DNA of 64,000 bases from Runella rosea (lineage in GTDB: Bacteria > Bacteroidota > Bacteroidia > Cytophagales > Spirosomataceae), in assembly GCF_003325355.1 (NCBI RefSeq), contig NZ_CP030850.1, positions 4,829,501-4,893,500 on the forward strand. The letters are read 5' to 3'. The notes under the pieces are model-generated. The model made no database searches, had not been told where the DNA came from, and saw nothing but the letters and a program-made list of their open reading frames with translations. Below are positions 8,190-16,193 of this stretch, piece by piece; the first letter of the stretch is position 1; each line of letters starts with the position of its first letter. The position numbers and the translations under genes are program-made.

Positions 8190-9305
8190 ATGAAAAAAAT
8201 CCTACTGTTTCTGCTTATTTCTCCCCTTGTTTTTGCCCAAAAAACACAATCTTGGATGTTAGGACCGTTCCAAAAAATGGACGCCGCCAATCCGATTTTA
8301 GAGGCCAAGGCCAACACAACCTTTGCGTGCCCCGTGCGAGGAGAAACCGTTCGTTGGGAAGAAAAAGATGTGTTTAATCCCGCCGTAGTGGTTCGTAACG
8401 GCAAAGTATACATGATTTATCGGGCCGAAGATAAAGTGGGCAAATATGCGGGCACTTCTCGTCTAGGATTGGCCGTTAGTAGCGATGGGGTTCATTTTAA
8501 AAGAATGCCTGAGCCAGTGTTTTATCCCGACAATGATTTTATGAAAAAATACGAATGGGAAGGCGGCTGCGAAGACCCGCGTATTGTAGAAACCGAAGAC
8601 GGGCGCTACGTAATGACGTATACTTCTTACGATGGTGATAAGGCGCGCCTGTGTGTGGCAAGCTCGCAAGATTTGGTCAAGTGGCAAAAACACGGTTTGG
8701 CGTTTAATAATTTTATCAAAGGAAACCGTGACTTTTGGTCAAAATCGGGCGCAATTGTGTGTAAAAAAGTGGGAGATAGATTTATTGCCACCAAAATCAA
8801 CGGGAAATATTGGATGTATTGGGGCGACCAAGCGCAGCTTTATGTGGCCACTTCCGATGATTTAATCAATTGGTATCCAAGTACTAAACCCAAAGATGCT
8901 GCTTATCAGCCCCAAAATGTGTCGGATGTCAATTGCGTGGCGGTGGCATCGACGCGCCTGGGAAAACATGATTCACGTTTGCTAGAGCCGGGACCGCCTG
9001 CTTTTTTGACAAAAAAAGGAATTGTGCTGATTTACAACGGCATGAATTACGCCCAAACCGGCGACCCCACCCTGCCCGAAGGCGCCTATGCGGCGGGTCA
9101 GTTTTTGTTTGATGCCGAAAACCCTGCACAACTGAACGACCGTTCTGAAAATTATTTTATCAAACCCGACCGCCCCTACGAAATCACGGGCCAAATCAAT
9201 CAGGTGTGTTTTGTGGAAGGGCTGGCGTCGTATAAAGGCAAGTGGTTTTTGTACTATGGAACGGCGGATTCTAAAATTGCGGTAGCCGTGGCTCGTCAAA
9301 AATGA
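8190..9305 (+). CDS. Exported GH130-family glycosidase/phosphorylase
   Basis: A 371-residue protein with signal peptide MKKILLFLLISPLVFA and a five-bladed beta-propeller fold predicted by family. GH130 signatures are FNPAVVVRNGKVYMIYRAED near residues 63-82, SRLGLAVSSDGVHF, and GGCEDPR, whose Asp is in the active-site region of the family. GH130 contains beta-mannoside phosphorylases and hydrolases. The exported location argues for hydrolysis or for periplasmic turnover. It is followed by a DUF1080 gene at 57 bp, and the upstream ROK protein could act on the sugar released. Confidence 0.82.
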   Translation: MKKILLFLLISPLVFAQKTQSWMLGPFQKMDAANPILEAKANTTFACPVRGETVRWEEKDVFNPAVVVRNGKVYMIYRAEDKVGKYAGTSRLGLAVSSDGVHFKRMPEPVFYPDNDFMKKYEWEGGCEDPRIVETEDGRYVMTYTSYDGDKARLCVASSQDLVKWQKHGLAFNNFIKGNRDFWSKSGAIVCKKVGDRFIATKINGKYWMYWGDQAQLYVATSDDLINWYPSTKPKDAAYQPQNVSDVNCVAVASTRLGKHDSRLLEPGPPAFLTKKGIVLIYNGMNYAQTGDPTLPEGAYAAGQFLFDAENPAQLNDRSENYFIKPDRPYEITGQINQVCFVEGLASYKGKWFLYYGTADSKIAVAVARQK

Positions 9306-9361
9306 GTAAATTAGACGAATGTATTCCCTTTTTCAATAAAACTAAAATCAATCAAATGCAC

Positions 9362-10051
9362 ATGAAAAGTCTTCGCATTTTAATGAGTGCCTTTTTAGTT
9401 GGCGCAGTTACTTTTTCTTACGCTTCCAAACCCGGACCTTGGAAAAACCTGTTTGACGGAAAAACCACGGCTGGTTGGCACAGTTATGGCAAAACGGGCG
9501 TGAGTGGCTGGATGGTGATGGGTGGTTCATTGATGACTCACGGGAAATCAGGTGACCTCGTAACCGATGCTGAATTTGAAAGCTTTGAAATGGAGTTTGA
9601 ATTTAAAGTAAAACCCAAAGGCAACAGCGGTGTCATGTATAAAGTAATCGAAGACCCCGCGCACCCGCCGTACTATTCAGGGCCTGAATATCAAGTGATT
9701 GACGATGAAGGATACCCGCCGTTTAACGACAATGGTAAAATGGTAAAAATCAACGACAAACAAAAAACGGGCGCTAACTACGACATGCAGGCACCGAGCA
9801 AGTTTGTGAGTAAGCCCGCTGGCGAGTGGAACAAAGGTAAGATTGTGGTCAACGGTAATCACGTGGAGCATTGGCTCAATGGCGTTAAAGTGGTGGAATA
9901 CGAGTACGGTGGTGCCGAATGGAAAGCGCAATTGGCCAAAAGTAAATTTACAAAATGGACTTACGCTACGCCCCGTGCCAAAGGAAAAATCGCGCTTCAG
10001 GACCACGGTGATGAGTCGTGGTACAAAAATGTAAGAATCAGAACGTTATAG
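9362..10051 (+). CDS. Exported DUF1080 (3-keto-disaccharide hydrolase-like) protein
   Basis: A 229-residue protein with signal peptide MKSLRILMSAFLVGAVTFSY and one DUF1080 domain covering nearly all of the mature protein. Visible signatures are WKNLFDGKTTAGWHSYGK at the start, GNSGVMYKVIED in the middle, GPEYQVIDDEG, and GKIALQDHGDESWYKNVRIR at the end. DUF1080 members have a concanavalin-like lectin/glucanase fold, and some cleave 3-keto-glycosides. I start at 9362 because the frame's first ATG at 9302 lies inside the GH130 stop region and would spoil the signal peptide. Likely acts in the periplasm together with the GH130 enzyme. Confidence 0.87.
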   Translation: MKSLRILMSAFLVGAVTFSYASKPGPWKNLFDGKTTAGWHSYGKTGVSGWMVMGGSLMTHGKSGDLVTDAEFESFEMEFEFKVKPKGNSGVMYKVIEDPAHPPYYSGPEYQVIDDEGYPPFNDNGKMVKINDKQKTGANYDMQAPSKFVSKPAGEWNKGKIVVNGNHVEHWLNGVKVVEYEYGGAEWKAQLAKSKFTKWTYATPRAKGKIALQDHGDESWYKNVRIRTL

Positions 10052-10071
10052 TATAGCCTAAAATCCAAACA

Positions 10072-10947
10072 ATGCTTGATCAATTCCTCCAACATCTCAC
10101 GGTTGAAAAACGACTTAGTGTACACACCCTCACGGCGTACAAAAAAGATTTGGAGCAGTTTGCAGAATTTTTGGAAAAAACCTACAACCTCACAGAACTC
10201 AGTCAAGCCGACTTTCGCATGGTGCGGGGGTGGGCCGTGAGTTTGGTTGAGGCCGAATTACACCACCGCAGCGTGAACCGAAAATTGGCCACGCTGCGGT
10301 CTTTTTATGGGTACCTGCTGCGCTGTAAAGTGATTACCATGAACCCAATGCTGCGGGTTTCAGCGCTGAAGACCGACAAGCCCTTGCCCCAATTTGTCGA
10401 AGAGAAAAGCCTTCTGCTCTTGTTTGAAGAGATGGAATTCGGGGCCGATTTTGAAGGCCTCCGCGACCGCTTGATTCTTGAGCTTTTGTACGGAACAGGT
10501 ATGCGTTTGGCCGAATTGCTGGAGCTGAAAGATGGCGACATCAATTTTTATGACCTCACGTTAAAAGTGTTGGGAAAACGAAGCAAACAGCGCGTTATTC
10601 CCATCTATAAAAATCTTGCCGACCTTGTAAAAAGCTATCAGTCGCTCAAAAATGAGCAGTTTCCTGGTACCAACGTCCTGATTCTGACCAATAAAGGCGA
10701 ACCCGCCTACGCGGTGCTGATTCAGCGGATTGTCAAAAAATACCTTTCGGCAGTTACATCTCTTCAAAAACGTAGCCCGCACGTACTGCGTCATACGTTT
10801 GCCACTCATTTGCTCAACAACGGGGCCGACCTAAATTCTATCAAAGATTTGCTCGGCCACAGTAGTTTGGCCGCTACACAGGTCTACACCCACAATTCCA
10901 TCGAAAAATTAAAGAAAATTTTCAAGCAATCGCATCCGAAAGCCTAA
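10072..10947 (+). CDS. xerD: Site-specific tyrosine recombinase XerD
   Basis: A 291-residue tyrosine recombinase that resolves chromosome dimers with XerC at dif. The N-terminal SAM-like core-binding domain covers about residues 1-85 (LTVEKRLSVHTLTAYKKDL). The catalytic domain has the Arg in GTGMRLAELL, His and Arg in HVLRHTFATHLL, a second His in LLGHSSLAATQ, and the Tyr nucleophile in VYTH. Length and order match housekeeping Xer proteins, and there is no phage or integron context. Xer paralogues are common, so XerC versus XerD is less certain than the family. Confidence 0.9.
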   Translation: MLDQFLQHLTVEKRLSVHTLTAYKKDLEQFAEFLEKTYNLTELSQADFRMVRGWAVSLVEAELHHRSVNRKLATLRSFYGYLLRCKVITMNPMLRVSALKTDKPLPQFVEEKSLLLLFEEMEFGADFEGLRDRLILELLYGTGMRLAELLELKDGDINFYDLTLKVLGKRSKQRVIPIYKNLADLVKSYQSLKNEQFPGTNVLILTNKGEPAYAVLIQRIVKKYLSAVTSLQKRSPHVLRHTFATHLLNNGADLNSIKDLLGHSSLAATQVYTHNSIEKLKKIFKQSHPKA

Positions 10948-10971
10948 CGCTTATTGAATTAGTTTGTTATG

Positions 10972-11016
10972 GTCTGACTTTCGTCTGACCATTGTCCACA
11001 ATCTAACAAACCAATA
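10972..11016 (+). repeat. 45-bp dispersed repeat, copy A
   Basis: Starts GTCTGACTTTCGTCTGACC and matches the reverse complement of 46782-46826 at about 39 of 45 positions. With flanking bases it can fold as a hairpin: ATGGTCTGAC and GTCTGACCAT pair with one mismatch across a TTTC loop. It lies between the convergent 3' ends of xerD and the SdpI-like gene. Copy B has the same position between convergent genes. Confidence 0.65.
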
Positions 11017-11047
11017 CAGGTATCGAAGTGCGAAAAAATCGAATAGT

Positions 11048-11698
11048 TCACCGATTGGCTTGTTCTTGCTTATGCGCTCGATACGAATACACAAAAACCC
11101 AGATGACGGTGGCAAAAATCAGGGAAAGGGTCCAGACAATTTTCCACATTTCGGGTAACCAAACCACCACCAGTGCCCCCACAATTCCCATCGCAAAAAA
11201 CAATTTTGCGCCCATTTGGTGGGTTTTGCGCCATACCGTTTCGCTTTCTAGCGTCCATGGGGTACGAATCCCCACGAAATAATTGGATTTGATGGTGTTA
11301 AGATAATTGCCAATGCCAGCCAACAATAAAAAGACGCCGATAAACACTAAGTTGATGAATACTTCTCCCGCCATTTGCTCCAGTGCCGAACGGATAATTA
11401 GGATATGAATAGCCCCCAAAAAGGTAAGTACCAATAGAATCAGTTTGGGGTAATGCTCTGATACGTTAGCCTGATTGAGACGAGGGTCTAGGTGAGGAAC
11501 ATTGCGCATGAGAAAATAGAGGCCGATAGACACAACGGTCAGAATGCCCAGCGTCCATTTAGGCCCGAAAGCGTCGGGTTTTCCACTGGGGCCAAAGTGC
11601 GTAGGAACAATGTCGGGCAATTGATTCCAGACAAAAGCTAAATAAATAAGTGGAGCGGCAATGGCTGCCAACATTAAGTAGTTAAGGGAATTTTTCAT
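11048..11698 (-). CDS. SdpI-family membrane protein (DUF1648 plus SdpI domain)
   Basis: A 216-residue integral membrane protein with about six hydrophobic helices. The N-terminal DUF1648 region reads LPDIVPTHFGPSGKPDAFG. The C-terminal SdpI signature is NYFVGIRTPWTLESETVW. In Bacillus the related SdpI gives immunity to the SdpC toxin and sequesters the repressor SdpR at the membrane. The start at 11698 overlaps the stop codon of the upstream ArsR-type regulator in an ATGA arrangement, so the two are translationally coupled. No SdpC-like toxin gene is nearby, so protection against foreign toxins or envelope stress sensing is inference. Confidence 0.85.
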   Translation of the reverse strand: MKNSLNYLMLAAIAAPLIYLAFVWNQLPDIVPTHFGPSGKPDAFGPKWTLGILTVVSIGLYFLMRNVPHLDPRLNQANVSEHYPKLILLVLTFLGAIHILIIRSALEQMAGEVFINLVFIGVFLLLAGIGNYLNTIKSNYFVGIRTPWTLESETVWRKTHQMGAKLFFAMGIVGALVVVWLPEMWKIVWTLSLIFATVIWVFVYSYRAHKQEQANR

Positions 11699-11952
11699 GG
11701 TTGTTTTAGGGTAAAAATCCACGTTAGAAGTTCATCTAAAATGGTAGTATTGAGGGAGTAATAAATAAATTGTCCTTGTTTGTCGGCAGTAACGAGCTTG
11801 GCCTGTTTCAGCAAATCTAAGTGATGCGAAATGCTGGGTTTGGTCATTTCAAACTTCTCGGCAATTTCGCCCGCAGTAAAATCTTTTTCCCGCAATATTT
11901 CGAGAATTTTTCTTCGGGTAGGGTCGTTGAGGGCACGAAATAGGTTGTTCAT
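11695..11952 (-). CDS. ArsR/SmtB-type autorepressor (SdpR-like)
   Basis: A compact 85-residue winged-helix regulator. It opens MNNLFRALNDPTRRKILEIL, typical of the family, with the recognition helix around MTKPSISHHLDLLKQAKL and the wing in ADKQGQFIYYSLN. No metal-binding cysteines are present, as in SdpR. It overlaps the downstream SdpI-like gene by 4 nt. A perfect 9-bp inverted repeat lies 9-32 nt upstream of its start, which suggests autorepression of the pair, as in the known SdpRI arrangement. Confidence 0.88.
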   Translation of the reverse strand: MNNLFRALNDPTRRKILEILREKDFTAGEIAEKFEMTKPSISHHLDLLKQAKLVTADKQGQFIYYSLNTTILDELLTWIFTLKQP

Positions 11953-11960
11953 AAAGTTAA

Positions 11961-11984
11961 ATAATTAGATAAATGTCTAATTAT
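11961..11984 (-). promoter_or_regulatory. Palindromic operator of the SdpR/SdpI-like pair
   Basis: ATAATTAGA (11961-11969) and TCTAATTAT (11976-11984) form a perfect 9-bp inverted repeat with a 6-nt spacer. It sits immediately upstream of the ArsR-type gene. Size, symmetry and AT-rich arms match operators of ArsR-family dimers. Binding by this regulator is inference. Confidence 0.65.
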
Positions 11985-12135
11985 GCTTTAACACTTTCAA
12001 GATTTTTTGTTTAATTGGTTTAAATGCAACGTTGAATGGCGACGTATTAACTATTTTTAACAGTATTTCCGCACTAATCGCTCTTCAATGGCGTTATTTC
12101 GGGCAAGATTATCCATAAGATTATCTCATCTGACC

Positions 12136-13365
12136 ATGAAACGATTATACTATTTTTTAGGCATCTTGTTGCTGCTTTCTGGAGGGGCTTTTGCGCAAAA
12201 AATTACCACCCTGAGCCCTTATGTGGAGCAACAATCTCAACCCTATGTCAATATCACTAAAGTGGAGTTGACCAAAGACTTTACAATCCTCTATTTTACC
12301 CTTGATTACAGTTCGAATCCGCGTTCGTTGGACGATATTATTTTGGGTAGACGCAGTTCAAACGAAGAAATTGAAATTGACCCTAATTGTCGGCTGTATG
12401 AACCCGGAAACGCTGGGCGCAAGTTTAGATTTGTCAAAGCAGAAGGTATTCCCGTAGCCCCCCAAAAGCGCGAAATACGCCCAGGTGATATGGTTAAATT
12501 TGTTGTTTATTTTGAGCGACTAGAACCAGGTATTGAGGTGTTTGACATGTTTGAAGGGCGTGATCAGGGAACAAAAAGGTATTGGAATTATTTTAGTGTT
12601 CATGTTCGGAATCCGAAGCGGCCCTTGCCCAAAAAGCAGCCTACTCCTGAACCTAAGAATGAAGAGCCTCCCGTCATCACCGAAAAGCCTAAGGATGTTC
12701 CGCCATCCGTTGAGCCTAAAAAGGAAGTTGCACCCGCGCCGCAATTAGTAACATTGCGTGGCACTGTGGTTGATGCAAAAACCAAAAAGCCTATTTCTGC
12801 ACGAATCAATTATTTAGTGCCAATTGATGGTAATGGGTTGGATTCCATGCAGTTGTCGGCATCGTCGGGGAGGTTCCGACTTAACTTGGATGCGGGAAAC
12901 AAATACGCCTACGTGGCAACCGCTAAGGGATATTTCCCAAGCAGTGGCGCTTTTGACCTGACGCAGGCCAAAGGAGGGCAAGAAATAGACAACGAAATTG
13001 TGTTGAATCCGGTGGCGGTTGGGGAAGCGATAACTCTCAATAATATCTATTTTGACATTTCTAAATTCGATTTGTTGTCGTCTTCATTTGCCGAGATGGA
13101 TCGTCTAACGCAGCTCATGCGCGAAAACCCAACCATGGAAATTCGGGTGGAAGGACATACCGACAATCTGGGCGATTTTGACAAAAATATGGAGCTTTCT
13201 CAAAACCGAGCCAATGCCGTTAAGCAGTACCTCGTTAGCAAGGGAATTGACGCCAGACGTATCGAAGCTAAGGGTTTTGGACCGACGCGCCCCGTGACGA
13301 AGGGAACCTCCGAGACCGAACGGCGTCGTAACCGACGGGTTGAGTTAGTTGTAGTAAAAATGTAA
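12136..13365 (+). CDS. OmpA-family outer-membrane protein with carboxypeptidase-like regulatory domain
   Basis: A 409-residue exported protein. The signal peptide is MKRLYYFLGILLLLSGGAFA. An N-terminal beta-rich region of about 130 residues is followed by a Pro/Lys/Glu linker (from KRPLPKKQPTPEPKNEEPP). Then comes a carboxypeptidase-regulatory-like domain (LRGTVVDAKTKKPISARI) and a C-terminal OmpA domain. The OmpA domain has NNIYFDISKFDLL, VEGHTDNLGD and RRRNRRVEL, whose Asp and Arg bind diaminopimelate in peptidoglycan. It likely tethers the outer membrane to the wall. The start at 12136 restores the signal peptide. Confidence 0.9.
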   Translation: MKRLYYFLGILLLLSGGAFAQKITTLSPYVEQQSQPYVNITKVELTKDFTILYFTLDYSSNPRSLDDIILGRRSSNEEIEIDPNCRLYEPGNAGRKFRFVKAEGIPVAPQKREIRPGDMVKFVVYFERLEPGIEVFDMFEGRDQGTKRYWNYFSVHVRNPKRPLPKKQPTPEPKNEEPPVITEKPKDVPPSVEPKKEVAPAPQLVTLRGTVVDAKTKKPISARINYLVPIDGNGLDSMQLSASSGRFRLNLDAGNKYAYVATAKGYFPSSGAFDLTQAKGGQEIDNEIVLNPVAVGEAITLNNIYFDISKFDLLSSSFAEMDRLTQLMRENPTMEIRVEGHTDNLGDFDKNMELSQNRANAVKQYLVSKGIDARRIEAKGFGPTRPVTKGTSETERRRNRRVELVVVKM

Positions 13366-13518
13366 AATCATTGAAAACGAATCACTTATTACGGGGCTAA
13401 AAAAATGAAAACGCCTTTTTTTTTGTTCACCTATTGATTCATTATCAATAAAATCTCAAAATACTTTTGGAAACTTTAAATAACTTTTCTAAGTTTTCAG
13501 AAAAATCACACATCAACC

Positions 13519-14187
13519 ATGCTGGCCGAAGAACTTATCAACCCCGCTACCCCCGTTTTACGACCATACGACTCGGTCGGGCAAGCGGTTGACTTAATGG
13601 ACGAATATGGCATTCGGCAATTAGCGTTAGTGGAAAATGAAGTATACAAAGGGCTTTTGAGTGAGGATACCCTCTTGAATTTTCCGGACGATGAGAAGCT
13701 GCTTTCTGAACTTAATTTACCACCCAATCCTGTCCACGCCAATCTGTTTCAGCACATTTATGAAGTCATAGGCATTGCCAATCAGTACCAGTTAGATACA
13801 GTTCCAGTGTTGGATGAAGACAATCTCTACGCTGGTACAATCGTCGTAACCGACATGATGGCCAAGTTTGCGGGTCTGTTGGGCGCGCAGGAAGCGGGCG
13901 CGGTAGTGGTGCTTAAAATGTCTAATCGAGATTACTCCATGACTGACATCAGCCGTCTGGTAGAGTCCAATAATGTAAAAATCATCAGCAGTTATTTTTC
14001 GGGTGCTGAATACGGCGATATCGACCAGGCAACGCTCACGCTCAAACTTAACCGTACGGAAGTGTCGGCGGTGGTGGCTACCTTTGAACGATTCGGTTAC
14101 GTGGTTGAGAATGTATACGCCAATGAGCCGCTTGAAAACCCCGATCGGCACCGTCTGGATTTATTACTGAGGTATTTGGAAACCTAA
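13519..14187 (+). CDS. CBS-domain protein
   Basis: A 222-residue cytoplasmic protein with a pair of CBS motifs in the first half (VLRPYDSVGQAVDLMDEYGI and QYQLDTVPVLDEDNLYAG) and an ACT-like alpha/beta second half (AVVVLKMSNRDYSMTDISRL). CBS pairs sense adenine nucleotides. The target is unknown. It sits directly upstream of NAD kinase with a 61-bp gap. This CBS-nadK-outer-membrane-protein order is one I recognise from other Bacteroidota, where envelope assembly genes follow. Confidence 0.82.
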   Translation: MLAEELINPATPVLRPYDSVGQAVDLMDEYGIRQLALVENEVYKGLLSEDTLLNFPDDEKLLSELNLPPNPVHANLFQHIYEVIGIANQYQLDTVPVLDEDNLYAGTIVVTDMMAKFAGLLGAQEAGAVVVLKMSNRDYSMTDISRLVESNNVKIISSYFSGAEYGDIDQATLTLKLNRTEVSAVVATFERFGYVVENVYANEPLENPDRHRLDLLLRYLET

Positions 14188-14211
14188 GCGTCGACTTAAA
14201 AAGGATTCTTA

Positions 14212-14219
14212 TACCTTTG
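14212..14219 (+). promoter_or_regulatory. Candidate -7 box upstream of nadK
   Basis: TACCTTTG matches TAnnTTTG and lies about 30 nt before the nadK start. No good -33 TTG is visible at the usual distance, so the call is weak. Confidence 0.35.
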
Positions 14220-14248
14220 CGTCCAAATCTATCCCCGAAGCGATACCA

Positions 14249-15124
14249 ATGAAAATCGCCATTCACGGACGCAGTTTTACAACCGACACGCAGCCTTACG
14301 TACAGGCATTGTTCGACATTCTGAAGAGTAAGCAAATAGACTATTCTATTTCTTCTTCTTTTTATTCTTTTTTGTTGAGTGCTGGGGTCAATCCTTACAC
14401 CGAAAAGAACTACCCGCACCCCCACGGTGCTCCTGATGCTGATTTTATTTTCAGTATCGGCGGTGACGGCACCCTGCTGGAATCGGTCATGCAATCGCGT
14501 TCGCGGCAAATCCCCATTTTAGGTATCAATACGGGCCGCCTTGGTTTCTTAGCCACGGTTTCTCCGCCCATGATTAATGATTCGCTGGACGCGCTCTTTC
14601 AGGGGAATTTTCAAACGGAAGACCGTACATTGGTAAGTTTATTGTCTGATACCGACCTGTTTGAAGATTATAACTTTGCCCTCAACGATTTTACCATTAC
14701 CAAAACGGACACCTCTTCCATGATTACGGTACACGCCTATTTGGACGGAGAGTTCCTGAATTCTTACTGGGCAGATGGTCTGATTGTTTCAACCCCAACG
14801 GGTTCTACGGGCTACTCACTGAGTTGTGGTGGCCCAGTGGTATTGCCAACAAACGATGTTTTTGTGATTACGCCCATCAGTCCGCACAACCTCAATGTTC
14901 GTCCCATGATTATTCCAGATGTGAGCAAATTAAGTTTCAGGGTCGAAAGTCGGAGCAGTAATTTTCTAGTCTCGTTAGATTCTCGCTTCAGGATTGTGGA
15001 TTCAACCGTCACCTTACTGGTTAAGAAAGAACTCTTTAAGGCGCGTTTGGTAAAATTGAGCCAAGATAACTTTGTGCAGACCTTACGGACCAAATTACAT
15101 TGGGGTTTGGATGCTAGAAACTAA
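14249..15124 (+). CDS. nadK: NAD kinase
   Basis: ATP-dependent kinase that makes NADP from NAD. The 291-residue protein has the GGDGT catalytic motif (FSIGGDGTLLESV), the NTGRLGFLA segment, and the conserved Gly-rich stretch TPTGSTGYSLSCGGP. The DNFALNDF-like segment appears here as NFALNDFTITK. All expected motifs are intact. A short N-terminal domain of about 65 residues precedes the catalytic Asp. Its transcript may start from the TACCTTTG box. Confidence 0.95.
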   Translation: MKIAIHGRSFTTDTQPYVQALFDILKSKQIDYSISSSFYSFLLSAGVNPYTEKNYPHPHGAPDADFIFSIGGDGTLLESVMQSRSRQIPILGINTGRLGFLATVSPPMINDSLDALFQGNFQTEDRTLVSLLSDTDLFEDYNFALNDFTITKTDTSSMITVHAYLDGEFLNSYWADGLIVSTPTGSTGYSLSCGGPVVLPTNDVFVITPISPHNLNVRPMIIPDVSKLSFRVESRSSNFLVSLDSRFRIVDSTVTLLVKKELFKARLVKLSQDNFVQTLRTKLHWGLDARN

Positions 15125-15209
15125 TTCTCGGCGCGATTTTTGTAGCGCCATTCAATAAATACAATCATTTTTGCGTTGAATCAAAGTCACGCATAAATCA
15201 GTAAAGCGA

Positions 15210-16193
15210 ATGAAATTCAAAATACTTGTCGGCACCCTGTTGTTTACGCTACTGGTGACGTATGCTTCGGAAGCTCAACGCCGTAAAACTCCTTTTGAGC
15301 AGTATTCAACCGTGAGTTTTGGCTTGGGAACCTCTTCCTATTTGGGAGAATTAGCCCCCCTTCGCACTCCAGTAAGGTCGGTATTCAGGATGATGCGTTG
15401 GAATGTGAATGCGGGGTATACCCGAAATTTCACCCCCCATTTGGCTGCACGTTTGGGGTTTACGTGGGCACGGCTCGCGGGAGATGATGAATATTACAAC
15501 CGAGGTGCTGGCGGAAATCCTTTCCCAGGGTTTTATGTTCGGAATCTTCATTTTCGTAACGATATTAAGGAATTCAGCGTGGTCGGAATCTATAAACTAC
15601 GGGGTGATGGCAGAAGCCCTAACCGCAGAGTAGCATTTAGCCCATACTTGTTTGCAGGTATTGCGGTATTGGCCCATAATCCCAAAGCTAAAACTCCACA
15701 AGCCCCTGGATATGACAATAATTGGGTTGCTCTTCAGCCACTTGGTACTGAAGGGCAAGGCCAGCCAGGTTATGCCAAACCCTATTCATTGGTTACTTAT
15801 TCAATTCCTTTCGGGATGGGTTTTACGTGGCGTGTAAACAACCAATGGAACGTTGGAATTGAAGGTGGATTGCGTCTTTCGGGCTCCGACCACTTAGATG
15901 ATGCGGGTGGGCTTTTCCCTGACCCCGCAGTGCTGAAAAATGATTTAGCCCGTGCCATGTCCACCCGTACCAATGAGCCCATCGCCGCTCGTACAGGAAG
16001 GGACCGGACCGATATTGTCAGACAAATTGTGTATCCAAATGAACCTTCCATCGATCCGTTTGCCACAAGCCCTTTATCGGGTTGGGCGCAGGGAGATTTT
16101 CGAGGAGGAGGACGCGGTGATAACTACTTATTGACCAACATTACGGTAAGTTATGTATTACCATCCAAAATTAAGTGTCCTCCCATCCGTTAA
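15210..16193 (+). CDS. DUF6089-family outer-membrane protein
   Basis: A 327-residue exported beta-barrel-type protein with signal peptide MKFKILVGTLLFTLLVTYAS and cleavage near SEAQ. The mature part alternates hydrophobic and polar residues, with many Gly, Tyr and Trp. It has typical barrel segments such as VSFGLGTSSYLGELAP and YSIPFGMGFTWRVNNQW. It ends with a conserved Cys-Pro tail (KIKCPPIR), also seen as IICPPGF in the next gene. The family is widespread in Bacteroidota and has no established role. A region near residues 230-300 is Arg/Asp-rich and longer than in its neighbour. Confidence 0.8.
   Translation: MKFKILVGTLLFTLLVTYASEAQRRKTPFEQYSTVSFGLGTSSYLGELAPLRTPVRSVFRMMRWNVNAGYTRNFTPHLAARLGFTWARLAGDDEYYNRGAGGNPFPGFYVRNLHFRNDIKEFSVVGIYKLRGDGRSPNRRVAFSPYLFAGIAVLAHNPKAKTPQAPGYDNNWVALQPLGTEGQGQPGYAKPYSLVTYSIPFGMGFTWRVNNQWNVGIEGGLRLSGSDHLDDAGGLFPDPAVLKNDLARAMSTRTNEPIAARTGRDRTDIVRQIVYPNEPSIDPFATSPLSGWAQGDFRGGGRGDNYLLTNITVSYVLPSKIKCPPIR

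Noticed and set aside
10072-10947. Integrase of a mobile element
   Set aside because: Length and motifs match housekeeping XerC/XerD and there are no att-like repeats or phage genes around it.
12311-12320. GTTCGAATCC resembling a tRNA T-loop
   Set aside because: It lies in frame within the OmpA-family gene, and no acceptor stem, anticodon arm or CCA-type end can be built around it.
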